Shown: positions 33,410 through 41,171 of the stretch, piece after piece
Layout of the letters: each line of letters begins with the position of its first letter
Position numbering within the stretch: position 1 is the first letter of the stretch
From: JBCBCP01 sp038530575
GTDB lineage: Bacteria > Pseudomonadota > Alphaproteobacteria > Rhodobacterales > Rhodobacteraceae
Assembly: GCA_038530575.1 (NCBI GenBank)
Contig: JBCBCP010000010.1
Location: forward strand, 1 to 64,000
Direction: 5' to 3'
Length of the DNA: 64,000 nucleotides
Program-made: the position numbers and the translations under genes
Notes under the pieces: model-generated
Told to the model about the DNA's origin: nothing
Database searches by the model: none
The model's input: the letters and a program-made list of their open reading frames with translations, nothing else

Positions 33410-34972
33410 ATGACAGAGGCCAGCCCAACCGTGCAGCCACAGGCCCTGAGCCTGCAAGATCGCCTGATCATGATGATGGTTCGCTTCTTTCGCGCCGAAT
33501 GGTCGGGCGCCTTGCTGGCGATCATTGTCCTTGGCCTCGCCATCGAGGTGGCAACGCCGGACACGATGTTCTTCCGCCCGTCGAACCTGATGACAATCCT
33601 GAACAATTCGGCGGCGATCGGTATCGTTGCGGCGGGTATGACCCTGATCATCCTGACCGCGGGCATTGATCTGAGTGTCGGCTCGGTCATGGGCATGACG
33701 GCGGCTCTGACAGGCTATGTTGCCAGTTTCTGGGGATTTCCGCCTTATCTGGCAATCATGACTGGGCTGAGCCTTGGTCTGGCCGTGGGCGCCTTCAACG
33801 GCACGTTGGTCGCCTATTTCGGGATGCCCGCCTTTATCGTGACGCTGGCCGGCCTGTCGATCTGGCGCGGCTCCGGGCACCTCGCCACCGATGCGCAGGC
33901 CACGCCGAAACTCCCCGAAGCCTTCGACACATTCGGCCGCTACAACCCGTTTGCAGGCCTGCGCCAGTCCTACCGCGATGGCGAGCTGACGGGCTTTGCC
34001 GAGACCTTGGGCGCTTTTGTCGATGACAATTGGCTGAACTTTTTCCGCACGTTCCAAATGTCGATGCTGATCTTCATCGGCTTCTTTATCGTCCTCGCCA
34101 TCCTGATTTCGAACACCCGTTATGGCCGCTATGTCTACGCCATTGGCTCGAACGAGCCCGGCGCGCGGCAGGCTGGTATCAACACAAAGCGGTATACGCT
34201 GATCACCTACATGATCGGCTCGTTCTGCGCAGCGTTTGGCGCGCTTTTGTTCCTGGGCCGCGCGCCCTACGCGAAGTCCGATTACGGTCAGATGTGGGAG
34301 CTTGACGCGATCGCCGCGGTCGTGATCGGCGGCACGTCCCTTTTCGGCGGGCGCGGCTCGCTTTGGGGCACCTTCATGGGCGTGATCCTTTTGAAGTTGA
34401 TCAACAATGGGCTGACCTTGGCGCAGCTGAACACCTTTTGGCAGATGGTGGTGACCGGCGGGATCATCCTTGTCGCTGTGGGTATCGACATTGTGCGCCA
34501 GTCCAAGGACCCGGTCGCTGTGCGCAAGCTTCTAGGGGCGGTTGGGGCATTCATGGCGTTCCTGTCGCTGATGACCCCCGCCTCGGTCTGGCTGCGCGCA
34601 CAAATCGCAGTGCTGGAACACGGTGCGGCGACAGCCCTGCGGGAGGCGGGCCAATCCCTTGCCCCGGGCCAGAACGCGCGGCTCCTGTCGCCGCAAGAGC
34701 TGGAGGCGGCGCAAGCTGCCGCGTCGAACACCGCGTTCGGGGCGCTGCTTCTGGCGGCGTTGACGGTGGCTGCGATTGTCATGATCTTTCGCACATCGCG
34801 CGCCGCGTCGCTGGCCCTCGCGGCCGCCTTTGCGCTGATGATTATTCCGGTCGTAATGATGGGCTATCAGAGCACGGCACCCTTCCTCGTCCTCGGCGCG
34901 GTGGCACTCGCAGCTTCGGCCTTTGTCGGGGTGATCTTTGAGCGTGCAAAAGGCATTCAGCACAATGTCTGA
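33410..34972 (+). CDS. Sugar ABC transporter permease with extended C-terminal membrane region
   Basis: 520 residues. The first 365 or so form a normal CUT2 permease: AGMTLIILTAGIDLSVGSVMG near residue 78 and VVIGGTSLFGGRGSLWGTFMG near 305. The final 150 residues are extra. They hold about four more hydrophobic segments (GAVGAFMAFLSLMTPASVW; TAFGALLLAALTVAAIVMIF; ALAAAFALMIIPVVMM; FLVLGAVALAASAFVGVIF) and a polar loop near 405-440. This doubles as a distinguishing feature from xylH (429 residues). The stop overlaps the kinase start. Confidence 0.88.
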   Translation: MTEASPTVQPQALSLQDRLIMMMVRFFRAEWSGALLAIIVLGLAIEVATPDTMFFRPSNLMTILNNSAAIGIVAAGMTLIILTAGIDLSVGSVMGMTAALTGYVASFWGFPPYLAIMTGLSLGLAVGAFNGTLVAYFGMPAFIVTLAGLSIWRGSGHLATDAQATPKLPEAFDTFGRYNPFAGLRQSYRDGELTGFAETLGAFVDDNWLNFFRTFQMSMLIFIGFFIVLAILISNTRYGRYVYAIGSNEPGARQAGINTKRYTLITYMIGSFCAAFGALLFLGRAPYAKSDYGQMWELDAIAAVVIGGTSLFGGRGSLWGTFMGVILLKLINNGLTLAQLNTFWQMVVTGGIILVAVGIDIVRQSKDPVAVRKLLGAVGAFMAFLSLMTPASVWLRAQIAVLEHGAATALREAGQSLAPGQNARLLSPQELEAAQAAASNTAFGALLLAALTVAAIVMIFRTSRAASLALAAAFALMIIPVVMMGYQSTAPFLVLGAVALAASAFVGVIFERAKGIQHNV

Positions 34973-35903
34973 GCGGGCCTTCGCCATTGGGGGGGAGAAC
35001 CTCATCGACCATGTCACGCGTGATGGCCAGGTGTCCGCCAAAGTAGGCGGCTCTCCGTTCAATGTTGCGATGGGGCTTGGACGGCTTGGGGCAAATGTCA
35101 GCTATGTCTCCCCAATCTCGACAGACCCTTGGGGCGGCAAACTGGCCGCGACCCTGACCGCGTGCGGCGTTGCATTGACGGGTGGGCGCGTGGACCTGCC
35201 CACCACAATGGCCCGCGTTGAGGTCACGAACGGGCATCCGCGATACCGGTTTGAACGCGAGGGCACGGCAGAGCGCGCGGTGGACCGCGATTGGATCACC
35301 GCGCGGATCAAGGACGCAGGCGTAGTCCATACCGGATCGCTGACCCTGACCCGCGGCGATGATGCAAAGGCCTGGGCGGACGCGCTGGCGCTTGCCTATG
35401 CGCGCGGCCAATTTGTGTCGGTTGATCCAAACGTGCGCATGTCCGTGGTTGAGGATGCAGAGGTCTATCGCGCACGCATCTTCGCTGTCTGCCGCACGGC
35501 GCACGTCATCAAGCTGAGCGATGAGGATTTGTCGGCCCTTTTTCCCGGCCAGCCCGAGGCGGAGGCTATGGCGGCCTTGCGCGATTTGGCGTCCGCCGAG
35601 CTGATCGTCCTGACCAAAGGCGCAAAAGGCGCCGCCGCGTTTCTTGGCGGCACCAAGGTCGAGATAGATGCAGCCCCAGTGCCCCGTTTGCTGGATGCGG
35701 TAGGGGCGGGGGATACGTTTACCGCGACGGTGCTTTGGGCCCTGTCGGCCAAAGGGTTTTTGACCCCGCCAAAGCTCAAAAACCTTGGCCCGGACTTGCT
35801 GCGCGAGATACTCATGCAAGCAAGCACTGCAGCCGCCATCAATTGTGGCCGCGAGGGGTGCGATCCGCCGACCCTGGCAGAACTTGACGGAGCTTTGGCC
35901 TGA
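34965..35903 (+). CDS. PfkB-family sugar kinase (fructokinase-like)
   Basis: About 312 residues of the ribokinase/PfkB family. GGSPFNVAMGLGRLGANVSYV near residue 29 is the sugar-binding signature 1, and LDAVGAGDTFTATVLWAL near 245 is signature 2 with the catalytic Asp and anion hole. ATG 34965 overlaps the permease stop (ATGTCTGA); a TTG 27 bases upstream is less likely. It would phosphorylate the imported sugar, fructose or another ketose being most usual for this type. Coupled with a transaldolase-like gene 3 nt downstream. Confidence 0.85.
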   Translation: MSERAFAIGGENLIDHVTRDGQVSAKVGGSPFNVAMGLGRLGANVSYVSPISTDPWGGKLAATLTACGVALTGGRVDLPTTMARVEVTNGHPRYRFEREGTAERAVDRDWITARIKDAGVVHTGSLTLTRGDDAKAWADALALAYARGQFVSVDPNVRMSVVEDAEVYRARIFAVCRTAHVIKLSDEDLSALFPGQPEAEAMAALRDLASAELIVLTKGAKGAAAFLGGTKVEIDAAPVPRLLDAVGAGDTFTATVLWALSAKGFLTPPKLKNLGPDLLREILMQASTAAAINCGREGCDPPTLAELDGALA

Positions 35904-35906
35904 CAC

Positions 35907-36572
35907 ATGGCGCTCGATCTCTACCTCGACACCGCCGATACCTCAGAGTGGGATCGCTTGATGCCCACGGGCATGTTCCGCGGGATCACGACCAACCCGC
36001 TTCTCGCCCACCGCGCCGGGCTGGACTACCCTGCGATTGACTGGGCAGAGCTGGCCGCCCGTGCGGCGGATCTGGGCGCGCAGGAGTTGCACGCGCAAGT
36101 TTATGGCCCGCCAGAGGGCTACGCGGCCTGGGCGGAACGGCTTCTGGAGGCGGGCCAGAAGGCGGGGCTTCGAACGGTTGTAAAGGTCCCTCTGGTGGAG
36201 GACGCAATCCGGCGCGTGCCAGCGCTGAAATCCATGGGCTGCCCCATCCTGATGACCGCCTGCTACGATCCAAAGCAGATGTATGTGGCGTGCGGTTTGG
36301 GCGCAGACTTCATCGCCCCTTATTTCGGACGCATGTTAGAGGCGGATATGCCAGCTTATGAAATGATGGCGCAGATGTTGGCCATCGGGTCAGGGGCGCC
36401 CACACGTATCCTGGTGGCCTCATTGCGTAGCGCGGAACAGATGTTCAAGCTGTCCGAGATGGGGTGCGACTGCTTTACGATTTCGCCAGATTTGGGGCGA
36501 GGGCTTTTGTCGAATCCAATGACAACAGCGGCCTATGCACAGTTTGAAAGCGCGGCGCGCGAAACTGAATAG
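35907..36572 (+). CDS. Transaldolase / fructose-6-phosphate aldolase-like protein
   Basis: 221 residues, the short TalC/FSA form. Family marks are LYLDTADTSEW at the N terminus, GITTNPLLAHRAG near residue 26, the Schiff-base lysine in TVVKVPLVEDA near 93, and ILVASLRSAEQMF near 169. The short class either transfers dihydroxyacetone units (transaldolase) or cleaves fructose 6-phosphate. Following a PfkB kinase, it probably cleaves or rearranges the phosphorylated sugar. Last gene of the island operon. Confidence 0.83.
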   Translation: MALDLYLDTADTSEWDRLMPTGMFRGITTNPLLAHRAGLDYPAIDWAELAARAADLGAQELHAQVYGPPEGYAAWAERLLEAGQKAGLRTVVKVPLVEDAIRRVPALKSMGCPILMTACYDPKQMYVACGLGADFIAPYFGRMLEADMPAYEMMAQMLAIGSGAPTRILVASLRSAEQMFKLSEMGCDCFTISPDLGRGLLSNPMTTAAYAQFESAARETE

Positions 36573-37150
36573 GTCTGGTGCTGTGGCTTAGCGCTAGCCG
36601 TTTTCTCACTGTCCGCAAAGAGCCGCAATAGGCCGATATACCAGCGCTTTTTCCTTGCTTGCATGATCACTTCAGCGTCGCCCTGTTTTGAGGTTGCTGC
36701 GGGACGGCTTCACCTGACCAAAAGCGCTCTCTCCGGTCTCAGGATCGGGGAGGGCAACCCCTCCTCCCTTTCTTCTTCTCTTCCGCTGGCGTCCGGAGGT
36801 TGTGAGGTCTCATCCGGGTCTTGCTGCTCTTCTCCCGGTGCCTCTCCTTTCCGGCGGGTTCTGTCTCTCTCCCTCCGGATCTTTCATTACTGGTACCTAT
36901 TTCCCCCGCCCCAGCAACCGACCTCTCCCCACCTCAGACACCCCCCGACACAGAGAGCTCCCCAGCTCAGGCTCCACCACCTCCCGTCCCTCCGACACAG
37001 CCCCACCCCCCACTGCCCCGGAGAGCCACAGAGTGGCCCCAGGGAGCATCCCAGCCACCTCGGATGGGGGAGGGCACGGAGGGCCACAAGTAAGGCCCCA
37101 GAAGGCTGAGAGAGGGAGACTCTGCGATGGATTTCAACATCCTCAAGCTC
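36573..37150 (+). other. Non-coding, CpG-poor C-rich right end of the island
   Basis: No credible gene is seen in 578 bases; the overlapping open frames are Pro/Ser/Arg-rich in all directions and lack family features. From about 36740 the plus strand is rich in CCTCC, CCAGC and CCCC words. I counted 9 CpG in 36901-37140 against about 27 in 36001-36240. A GGAGGG-CAAC-CCCTCC hairpin at 36749-36764 followed by a pyrimidine run may end the sugar operon. The segment stops at the attR repeat. Confidence 0.6.
36749..36764 (+). terminator. Possible terminator after the transaldolase operon
   Basis: GGAGGG-CAAC-CCCTCC, six perfect GC-rich pairs with a four-base loop, followed by TCCCTTTCTTCTTCTCTT, a T-rich but not pure U-tract. 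It lies 177 bases after the last gene, so assignment is tentative. Confidence 0.35.
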
Positions 37151-37169
37151 TCCTGCCTTCCCAGCCACT
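37151..37169 (+). other. Attachment site attR (copy of tRNA-Gln 3' end)
   Basis: TCCTGCCTTCCCAGCCACT, identical to 28729-28747 and in the same orientation. Upstream sequence shows no further tRNA similarity, so this is the truncated duplicate left at the far end after integration. Core-genome DNA resumes here with the 3' end of the RTX gene. Confidence 0.85.
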
Positions 37170-37186
37170 TTCCTTGCCTTGGCCGT

Positions 37187-39388
37187 TTAGACAAGCAGCA
37201 TATCGGCGTCGATCTGCGCCAGCTCCAGCCCGAACAGATTTACCGATATTCCCTGCGCTTCGAATGCGACAAAGCCCGGCCGGGCGCTGAAATGGTCCAG
37301 CGCCGCGGCTGCGTTAGCGAAACCGAAGGCGGTCAGGTCCAGCGTGTCCCACGCTTCAAGATCATGCACGGTGCCGCCTTGCGCGCCGCCTTCTGGGGTA
37401 AACACGAACCGGTCCGACCCGGCGCCGCCGACCATGTCCTGCCGGCCCGTTCCGGCGATCAACACGTCGTCCTCGCCCTGCGCCCGCATCCACCGTTCCA
37501 CGTCTTCGGCGGTGCCATTGCGGAATTCGCGGCTTTGGGAAAAGCCAAGGACAATCTCGCTGCGGCTGGCGCCGTCGGCGAGCCGCTGCGTCCAGAAGTC
37601 CAGACCCGCTTCGGCGCCAGGGCGGCCCAGCACGTTCAGGAACAGCAGCTCGACAAAGCCGCGGTCGTCCAGCGCGCCGTAGGTGTCGCGGAACTCGCGC
37701 GAGCCGGTGAAGCCGTCCACGATCGACAGGAGTGAACGTCCGCTGTCAATTTCGCCAAGCCACGTTTCCATGCCGGGCGCGTTGGGTTCGCGGCCAAGGG
37801 TGGCCTGGAACAGACGGTAGATGTCGTCGGCCCACGCTTGCGGTGTCATCTCGAGCGCGTAGATCGCCGCGTCTCTGGCAAGAATGGCCGTGACATCGTC
37901 GCGCGCGATGAGCGTTCTGAAAAGCGCTTCGGCGTATCCGAAAGATCCCACATGATCGATGCTTTGCAGCACGTCTTCCCGCGCGGTGAAGCCAGGCAGA
38001 GCCTTGAAGACGGAGCCCAACCAAAGCGGGCCGAGATCGGATTGATGCTCGGAGAACGCATCCGAGCGGGTAATGTCCCGGATTATGCGGCCGGCATTGT
38101 CCGCGGGCAGGGCACCGTTTGTCATCCAGCCGTCCAGCTCGTCCCGGCTGGGCGGGCGGCCAAGGGTGAGGGTGTAGATCCGGTAGACCAGTGCAGCATC
38201 CGCACGCAGAGCGCCGCCCGTGACATCGTCGCCGAACATCACCGCGCCGTCGCCCCCGTACAGCGTGTCGGGGCCGGATCCTCCGATCGCGGCACCTTCG
38301 CCGATCTGGATCTGGTCGGCGCCCGCATTGCCGAAAACGCGGTCAAAGCCCGCACCCCCGCTCAGGACGTCGAGGCCTGCGCCGCCTTCAATCCGGTCAT
38401 TGCCATCACCGCCGTCGATCCGGTCATCGCCATCGCCGCCGAGTAAATAGTCATTGCCTTCTTCGCCGCTGAGCGAATCGTTGCGCAGCCCTCCGTCGAG
38501 CCGATCGTTCCCGTCGCCCCCGCGCATCAGGTCCGCGCCATTTCCACCGAACAACCGATCATTGCCGTCATTACCGTTCAACGTGTCGGACCCGCCCGCA
38601 CCGATCAGCCGGTCTGCCCCCCGGCCGCCGTTCAGGGTGTCCTCACCCGCACCGCCCCTCAACAGATCGTTGCCCGACCCGCCGCTCAGCGAGCCACTGG
38701 TAACGCTGTTGGTGATCAATGTGTCGTTCGCACTGCTGCCGGTGACACGTTCAAAGCCGACGGCGACATGGCTGATCGCACCCGACACTGCCAGTGAATT
38801 CGCCTCAAGATCGACCCGAACGGCGCGCGAGCCTCCGATATCGAGGTGGTCGAAGCCCTCGCCGCCAACCAGTATCATTTCAGGCCTGATCAGCTCACCA
38901 TAAAGCGCAAGGCGGTCATTGCCGCCACCCATGTCGACACTGCGCACTGCGTAAGCTTCGAAAACGCGAAAGGTATCGTCGGATGCGCTGCCCGCATATT
39001 GTGTGATCTGTGATTGCAGCAGCTGGGTGAAGCCCGAGGCGCTGCCCGCCATCGCCGCCTCGAACTGCGCGGTGAATGTGCCAGCGGCAATCGAGATATC
39101 CGTAATGCGGCCCCATTCGAAACCGCCGCGCCCATTGAACATCGTGATGCTTTCGACCGTCCCGCCGATCAGCTGCCCGCCGACAACGGTCAGCCCGCTG
39201 CCCTCCAGCACCATCATTTCGCGGTCCAGAACACCGGCGGCGCTGAAAATCTCTTGCCGTTGCAGCACAACCGTGTCGCCCTCTTGTCGAACCACATAAT
39301 CGTGCAAGTAAAAGCGGCTGAAAAAATCGTTTCCGAGATATTGGGTCAGGCTGCCCCGTACCAATCCGCTTGTTGTCAGAAGACCCAT
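37187..39388 (-). CDS. RTX calcium-binding repeat protein with DUF4214-like modules
   Basis: About 733 residues. Residues 1-210 form an N-terminal beta-rich part. About 215-385 hold some ten to fifteen hemolysin-type nonapeptide repeats (GGxGxDxLx; for example GGSGNDLLRGGAGEDTLNG). About 400-640 hold three DUF4214-like units recognised by VYRIYTLTLGRPPSRDEL, IYRLFQATLGREPNAPG and LFLNVLGRPGAEAGLDFW. A final RTX-like end VGGAGSDRFVF ... DTLDLTAFGF resembles a type I secretion tail. ATG 39388 is preferred over 39400 because GGAGG lies 7 bases upstream of it. Probably secreted by a type I system encoded elsewhere; surface or S-layer-like roles are possible. Confidence 0.85.
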   Translation of the reverse strand: MGLLTTSGLVRGSLTQYLGNDFFSRFYLHDYVVRQEGDTVVLQRQEIFSAAGVLDREMMVLEGSGLTVVGGQLIGGTVESITMFNGRGGFEWGRITDISIAAGTFTAQFEAAMAGSASGFTQLLQSQITQYAGSASDDTFRVFEAYAVRSVDMGGGNDRLALYGELIRPEMILVGGEGFDHLDIGGSRAVRVDLEANSLAVSGAISHVAVGFERVTGSSANDTLITNSVTSGSLSGGSGNDLLRGGAGEDTLNGGRGADRLIGAGGSDTLNGNDGNDRLFGGNGADLMRGGDGNDRLDGGLRNDSLSGEEGNDYLLGGDGDDRIDGGDGNDRIEGGAGLDVLSGGAGFDRVFGNAGADQIQIGEGAAIGGSGPDTLYGGDGAVMFGDDVTGGALRADAALVYRIYTLTLGRPPSRDELDGWMTNGALPADNAGRIIRDITRSDAFSEHQSDLGPLWLGSVFKALPGFTAREDVLQSIDHVGSFGYAEALFRTLIARDDVTAILARDAAIYALEMTPQAWADDIYRLFQATLGREPNAPGMETWLGEIDSGRSLLSIVDGFTGSREFRDTYGALDDRGFVELLFLNVLGRPGAEAGLDFWTQRLADGASRSEIVLGFSQSREFRNGTAEDVERWMRAQGEDDVLIAGTGRQDMVGGAGSDRFVFTPEGGAQGGTVHDLEAWDTLDLTAFGFANAAAALDHFSARPGFVAFEAQGISVNLFGLELAQIDADMLLV

Positions 39389-39520
39389 AAACGCCTCCAT
39401 ACAGCGCCCGTTTCACACCGCCATATGGGGCCTAACATGTTCGCAACAAGAGAATATACCACCCCGCGGGGCTGCAACAGGGCCGATCCCTGAGGCAAGT
39501 ATACGGGCGCGGCCGCTGGC

Positions 39521-40021
39521 TTATTCGCGGATCTCTCCTGGGGCGACACCCCACAGGCGCGATTTGGGAACCCATCCGCGGAACCCTTCAGAGCGCAGGC
39601 GGCACCATTCCGGCCCGCATTTGCCAAGCCGCGCGATCACGCCCGCCTCCAGCGCGGCGGTGACTGGGGCCGCAATGTCAGGCCGCGCGCGCAGCTGCAG
39701 CATGTCCTTTTCGATAATCACCGTGCGCGAGCCCGACAGCAGCGAGTAGTGCACCCATCCGCCCATGCCGTCCCGGTCTTCGACCCGGCGCCAGTGCCCG
39801 TGCTCCGCGGTGATGCGCAGCGGCATCGCGCGGCGCTTGAACACCCAATCGATCCGATGGCTAAGCGAGGGGCCTCGGCGCACGTTCCCTTCGGCCGCCT
39901 TCAGCGACACATAGCGGGGAAGGGGAAGGTTGGTGACCGGGCCACGGGCCTGCTCGGCAAACGTCGCGCCAGCGACAAGGATCAGGGCCAATACCCCAAG
40001 GGTGCGGGAAAATACGCTCAT
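39521..40021 (-). CDS. Secreted SH3-like domain protein
   Basis: 166 residues with a signal peptide (VLALILVAGATFA). Two bacterial SH3-type repeats follow: RYVSLKAAEGNVRRGPSLSHRIDWVF near residue 36 and the second around KDMLQLRARPDIAAPVTAALEAGV near 105, with the CGPEWCRLRSEGFRGWVPKSRLWG ending split around a Cys pair. Such proteins (DUF1058/SH3_4 type) are thought to bind the cell wall or partner proteins. Divergent from the hydroxyacid dehydrogenase gene. Confidence 0.8.
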   Translation of the reverse strand: MSVFSRTLGVLALILVAGATFAEQARGPVTNLPLPRYVSLKAAEGNVRRGPSLSHRIDWVFKRRAMPLRITAEHGHWRRVEDRDGMGGWVHYSLLSGSRTVIIEKDMLQLRARPDIAAPVTAALEAGVIARLGKCGPEWCRLRSEGFRGWVPKSRLWGVAPGEIRE

Positions 40022-40120
40022 CTACTGCCTCGAAAATGCGGCCATTCTCTTGCGGCCTGCTATCTCGTTTGACAGGGTAGCAAGGCGGCCCCCATACCGC
40101 CAAGAACGGGAGGAGCCCTT

Positions 40121-41107
40121 GTGGCAAATGAACGTCTGAGTGTTGTCGTAACGCGACGGTTGCCCCCGGCGGTGGAAACGCGGTTAAGCGAGCTGTTCGA
40201 TACGAAGCTGCGTAGCGATGATACGCCCATGAGCCGATCCGAGCTGATTGAGGCCGTGCGGAGCGCGGATGTTCTGGTGCCTACGATCACTGATCAGATC
40301 GACAGCGGGCTCCTCGGGCAGGCAGGCGACCGGCTGAAACTTATCGCGAATTATGGTGCCGGGGTCGACAATATCGACGTCGCGACAGCCCGGCAGCGGG
40401 GCATTCTGGTGTCCAACACCCCTGGCGTGCAAACCGATGACACCGCAGATATGGCGATGGGCCTGATCCTCGCCGTGACCCGCCGCTTGCCAGAGGGGCT
40501 TGCCGCGATGCAATCAGGCGATTGGTCCGGCTGGTCGCCCACGGCCTTTCTTGGGGGTCGAATCGCGGGGCGCCGCCTTGGCATTCTCGGCATGGGGCGC
40601 ATCGGACGCGCCGTGGCGCAGCGGGCGCGGGCTTTCGGGATGCAAGTGCACTATCACAACCGGCGTCGCTTGCGTCCGGAAACCGAGGCCGAGTTTGAAG
40701 CGACCTATTGGGAAAGCCTCGACCAGATGGTCGCGCGTATGGACGTTATCTCGGTCAATTGTCCCTCCACGCCGTCGACCTTTCACCTGATGAATGCGCG
40801 GCGGCTCAAGCTGATGAAGCCCTCGGCGGTGATCGTGAACACCTCTCGCGGTGAGGTGATAGACGAGAACGCGCTGACACGGATGCTGCGCGCGGGCGAG
40901 ATCGCGGGCGCCGGCCTCGACGTCTATGAAAACGGTACCGACGTGAACCCGCGCCTGCGCGAGCTGCCGAATGTGGTGCTCTTGCCGCATATGGGATCCG
41001 CGACCGAGGAAAGCCGGATCGAGATGGGCGAGAAAGTCCTGATCAACATCAAGACCTTTGACGACGGCCACCGCCCCCCCGACCAGGTCGTGCCGTCGAT
41101 GATCTAG
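40121..41107 (+). CDS. D-isomer specific 2-hydroxyacid dehydrogenase (glyoxylate/hydroxypyruvate reductase type)
   Basis: 328 residues starting at GTG with a GGGAGGAG ribosome site. The NAD(P) loop LGILGMGRIGRAVAQRARAF is split around residue 150. Catalytic Arg near NTSRGEVIDENAL at 245, Glu in the following strand, and His in VVLLPHMGSATEES near 290 are the family triad. The closest functional type is D-glycerate dehydrogenase/glyoxylate reductase (GyaR/GhrB). It is followed by two tandem hairpins and then gamma-glutamyltransferase. Confidence 0.88.
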   Translation: MANERLSVVVTRRLPPAVETRLSELFDTKLRSDDTPMSRSELIEAVRSADVLVPTITDQIDSGLLGQAGDRLKLIANYGAGVDNIDVATARQRGILVSNTPGVQTDDTADMAMGLILAVTRRLPEGLAAMQSGDWSGWSPTAFLGGRIAGRRLGILGMGRIGRAVAQRARAFGMQVHYHNRRRLRPETEAEFEATYWESLDQMVARMDVISVNCPSTPSTFHLMNARRLKLMKPSAVIVNTSRGEVIDENALTRMLRAGEIAGAGLDVYENGTDVNPRLRELPNVVLLPHMGSATEESRIEMGEKVLINIKTFDDGHRPPDQVVPSMI

Positions 41108-41153
41108 GGCGTTCCGACGCGGAACGCCCGCCCGGGAAACCGCGTCGGTTTCC
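41107..41153 (+). terminator. Tandem hairpins after the 2-hydroxyacid dehydrogenase
   Basis: GGGCGTTCC-GACGC-GGAACGCCC at 41107-41129 (9 bp) and GGAAACC-GCGTC-GGTTTCC at 41135-41153 (7 bp) stand directly one after the other before the next gene. The second ends in TTTCC only, so termination may be partial. Confidence 0.55.
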
Positions 41154-41171
41154 TTAACCATGGGAGACGAC

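Larger units (their letters stand above)
28729..37169. mobile_element. Genomic island integrated at tRNA-Gln, about 8.4 kb
   Basis: Bounded by 19-bp exact direct repeats of the tRNA-Gln 3' end. Contents from left to right: decayed tyrosine integrase, small membrane protein, ROK regulator and ABC ATPase on -, then binding protein (frameshifted), permease, PfkB kinase and transaldolase-like gene on +, and a CpG-poor non-coding right end. No replication, packaging or conjugation genes remain. The integrase is dead, so the island can no longer excise by itself. Confidence 0.82.

Noticed and set aside
32516..34057. A 513-codon minus-strand frame across the binding protein and permease
   Set aside because: Shadow of the real plus-strand genes; it runs through the divergent transporter operon and shows no family motif.
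36821..37093. Proline/serine-rich small frames in the CpG-poor segment
   Set aside because: Several frames on both strands are open at once because stop codons are scarce in C-rich DNA; none has a good ribosome site with recognisable protein features.
37127..37195. Possible short gene starting ATGGATTTC after GGAG and reading through attR
   Set aside because: The frame crosses the att repeat into antisense RTX-gene DNA, so any original C terminus is lost; kept only as a hint of an old phage gene.
38220..38903. Low-complexity Pro/Ser-rich frames and apparent DNA repeats
   Set aside because: These are the antisense view and codon-level periodicity of the RTX nonapeptide repeats, not separate genes or a CRISPR array.
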